From a virus: a stretch of DNA of 64,000 nucleotides. Where the stretch lies: IMG/VR virus record IMGVR_UViG_3300042934_000594, positions 62,001 through 126,000 of that record; one strand, written 5' to 3'. Each line of letters opens with the position of its first letter. Within the stretch, counting starts at the first letter, position 1. Below, piece after piece: positions 62,482-64,000 of the stretch. Below the pieces are notes generated by a model. The model saw nothing but the letters and a program-made list of their open reading frames with translations. It did not search any database and had not been told where the DNA came from. The position numbers and the translations under genes are program-made.

Positions 62482-63621
62482 ATGGTGGGTATCAAATCGT
62501 ACTTCGCCCCGCCACCGGGTGAACAAGGGGTTGCCCAGGCGGTGGATGGGGACGGCGAGCTGATCGAAGCCAACCCGGCGCAGTTGGCACGTCTGTTGGA
62601 AGCGGATGACGAATCAGCCCGTCGGGTACTGGCCTACGTGGACAGCGTGGAGGCCTGGAAAGAACGCGTCAGCACCTACCAGGACCTGCTTCCCTTTCTG
62701 GGGGTGGAAGGTTTCGGCGAAACGGTGTTGGAGTGGCTTAAGCAATTGATTTTGGCCATGGGGGATTTGATCAAAGAGTTCATGGAAGAACTCACTGCCG
62801 GTGAGATGACCGCGCAGTGGATGATCATTGAAGCCCAGAACCTGATGACCATGTCGCGTGATCGGCGTTCCCTTAAGCAGGTCCCGTTCACCGTCTCGAC
62901 GCGGGTGGCTAACCTGTCGATCCGCTACAAGCCCTGCAAGGACATCGCCGGACTGATCAACGGCTTGCGCGCCAACGAGCAGTTGTGCAATGCCTACTAC
63001 AATTACTGTGACCACACGCTAGGTCCAGGCATTGGTGGGGTACTGGCCGTGGCGCGTAACCACGGCAGTGCCAAGGAACTGGCTGACGCCATGCTTCAGA
63101 AATCCCCTCGGGCTATGATTGGCAGTGTGCTCAAGCCGATGACAGACCGTAACGGTGTGGGCTCAGGTCACATTCTGGGTAACGCCCGACTGGTCTTGAG
63201 CAGCCCTGAGTCAGAAGACCCGGTGCAAACCGTGCGTCAAACCCGACTGCGGGTCATGCCTTCTGACCCCAACCCACCGCCAATGCCTACCCAGGCGGTG
63301 TTTACCCCGTTTAACCTCAGTGCGTCGGATCAGTGCTTGAAGCAGGTGATCAGTTTGGCCACCTTACTCAAGAACCACAACACCAGCAGCGTGCGGGCAC
63401 GCCGTCGGGATCGTCTGGCGGAGATCACTCGGGTCATGACCCAGGTCACCAGCCAGATCCAAAACGCCACTGACGATGAAATCATCCGCGGCTATAAACA
63501 GGTGGTCGAATTACTCGATCAACTGAGCGACTGGCTGTCTGATCCCTTTATGGAATTATATAGCTTGACGTGCCGCAATATGCGAGCAGCCATCAACGTC
63601 TGCAACCTGAACGCGCGGTAA
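62482..63621 (+). CDS. Divergent internal head protein relative, 379 aa
   Basis: ATG 62482 behind GGAG. The boxes are compressed: AWKERVSTYQDLLPFLGVEGFGE (~60-82) combines the Y-x-x-L-L and G-V-E elements without a long propeptide. Hydrophobic helices (VLEWLKQLILAMGDLIKEF) follow, and a final helix (LTCRNMRAAINVC). Kept as a distant member of the family by position and order of elements. Confidence 0.65.
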   Translation: MVGIKSYFAPPPGEQGVAQAVDGDGELIEANPAQLARLLEADDESARRVLAYVDSVEAWKERVSTYQDLLPFLGVEGFGETVLEWLKQLILAMGDLIKEFMEELTAGEMTAQWMIIEAQNLMTMSRDRRSLKQVPFTVSTRVANLSIRYKPCKDIAGLINGLRANEQLCNAYYNYCDHTLGPGIGGVLAVARNHGSAKELADAMLQKSPRAMIGSVLKPMTDRNGVGSGHILGNARLVLSSPESEDPVQTVRQTRLRVMPSDPNPPPMPTQAVFTPFNLSASDQCLKQVISLATLLKNHNTSSVRARRRDRLAEITRVMTQVTSQIQNATDDEIIRGYKQVVELLDQLSDWLSDPFMELYSLTCRNMRAAINVCNLNAR

Positions 63622-63627
63622 TCTACG

Positions 63628-63659
63628 GCCCTGCTGCGCGAGCAGGGCTTCTCTTTTTA
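63628..63659 (+). terminator. Intrinsic terminator with U-tract
   Basis: GCCCTGCT (63628-63635), loop GCGCG, AGCAGGGC (63641-63648), then TTCTCTTTTT. Confidence 0.75.
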
Positions 63660-63691
63660 GGTCCACGACCACCCTGTACAAGGTACTCATG

Positions 63692-64000
63692 ATGAGCAAG
63701 TCGTCTCTGATGCAATACATCTCTAAAGAAGAGTTCGAAGGCGAACAGCCTGACGAAGTCGTTCAGGAAATGGGGCTGGAAATCCCCGAAGTACAACCGG
63801 ATGTCACGGAAGAAGTCGTGGCTGAAGCGGTGGAAGACGCCGAGTTCGAAGGCGAAGAAGAAGCCGAGCTGGCTGACGGCATCGACGAAGCCGGTGCTGC
63901 TTTGACCGAAGCCAACGACGAAGTTGCGGCCATCGAGCACTTCACCACCCTGCTCGAGCACGGCCTCAAGCACAAGCAGTTCAACCCACAGTTCGCGGTT
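63692..64000 (+). CDS. N-terminal part of another internal head-like protein (partial)
   Basis: Open from ATG 63692 (or the adjacent ATG 63689; AAGGT upstream) to the window end, ~103 residues. The N-terminus is very acidic (EFEGEEEAELADG), then comes EVAAIEHFTTLLEHGL, matching the ALE-x-Y-x-x-L-L box of the preceding paralogues. So the inner-body family continues beyond the window. Confidence 0.7.
   Translation, partial: MSKSSLMQYISKEEFEGEQPDEVVQEMGLEIPEVQPDVTEEVVAEAVEDAEFEGEEEAELADGIDEAGAALTEANDEVAAIEHFTTLLEHGLKHKQFNPQFAV

Noticed and set aside
1-64000. tRNA genes, CRISPR arrays, insertion sequences, integrase or attachment sites
   Set aside because: Intergenic gaps are short; I saw no cloverleaf with a T-arm, no regularly spaced repeats, and no transposase or integrase motifs in the translated frames.

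Overview
The window reads as about 64 kb from the middle of a nucleus-forming jumbo phage genome of the phiKZ type (Chimalliviridae-like). It is almost fully coding on both strands, with many ATGA overlaps and good Shine-Dalgarno sites. The anchors are: a ~630-aa nuclear shell (chimallin-like) protein directly upstream of an RNA polymerase beta' half carrying NADFDGD; the ordered run gp68-like, gp69-like, gp70-like, beta C-half, beta' C-half, SF2 helicase that I remember from phiKZ (gp68 to gp75); a second, separate beta' C-half that fits the virion RNA polymerase (phiKZ gp80-like); and a long tandem family of phiKZ internal head (inner body) proteins at the right end. By eye the base composition is clearly GC-richer than phiKZ itself, so this is a distant relative. 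The host cannot be read from the DNA; Pseudomonas or a similar GC-rich proteobacterium is a guess.

Layout. 1-3.3 kb: end of one gene, an unknown gene, then a minus-strand block with two tail-fibre-like paralogues and a virion-like protein. 3.5-9.4 kb: a plus-strand array of small unknown genes, about ten of which look like very divergent tandem paralogues. 9.5-13.2 kb: the C-terminal half of a split family B DNA polymerase and three unknown genes. 13.2-15.2 kb: a minus-strand unknown and a plus-strand unknown. 15.4-18.9 kb: nuclear shell protein and non-virion RNAP beta' N-half. 18.9-24.7 kb: unknowns, an SbcD-like metallophosphoesterase and an SSB-like protein. 24.8-35.8 kb: non-virion RNAP operon and helicase. 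35.9-38.7 kb: minus-strand virion/assembly-like genes with a possible -1 frameshift. 38.8-42.5 kb: virion RNAP beta' C-half and neighbours. 42.6-46 kb: a third fibre-like paralogue, a MazG-like protein, a small conserved phage protein without a normal start codon, and the N-terminal half of the split DNA polymerase. 46-49.3 kb: an HEIGH metalloprotease and virion-type genes. 49.4-53.4 kb: two minus-strand virion structural genes. 53.4-64 kb: virion proteins and internal head proteins.

How the parts fit. The shell protein would build the compartment around phage DNA. The split DNA polymerase, SSB-like protein, SbcD-like nuclease and SF2 helicase would replicate and process DNA inside it. The non-virion RNAP (beta' N, gp68-like, beta C and beta' C in this window; the beta N-half is not here) would transcribe later genes, while the virion RNAP subunit is packaged to start the next infection. 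The inner body proteins share a conserved S-x-E site that fits processing by a phiKZ-type prohead protease.

Regulatory DNA shows three recurring designs: an ACTATATCATC motif upstream of four genes; GC hairpins flanked by CATA and TATG at almost every convergent gene junction; and ordinary U-tract terminators elsewhere. I found no tRNA, CRISPR array, insertion sequence or integrase. The most unusual points are the polymerase split over two genes ~32 kb apart on opposite strands, and two downstream genes that lack a usable start but are open in the -1 frame across the preceding stop, one of them after a classical A AAA AAG heptamer.
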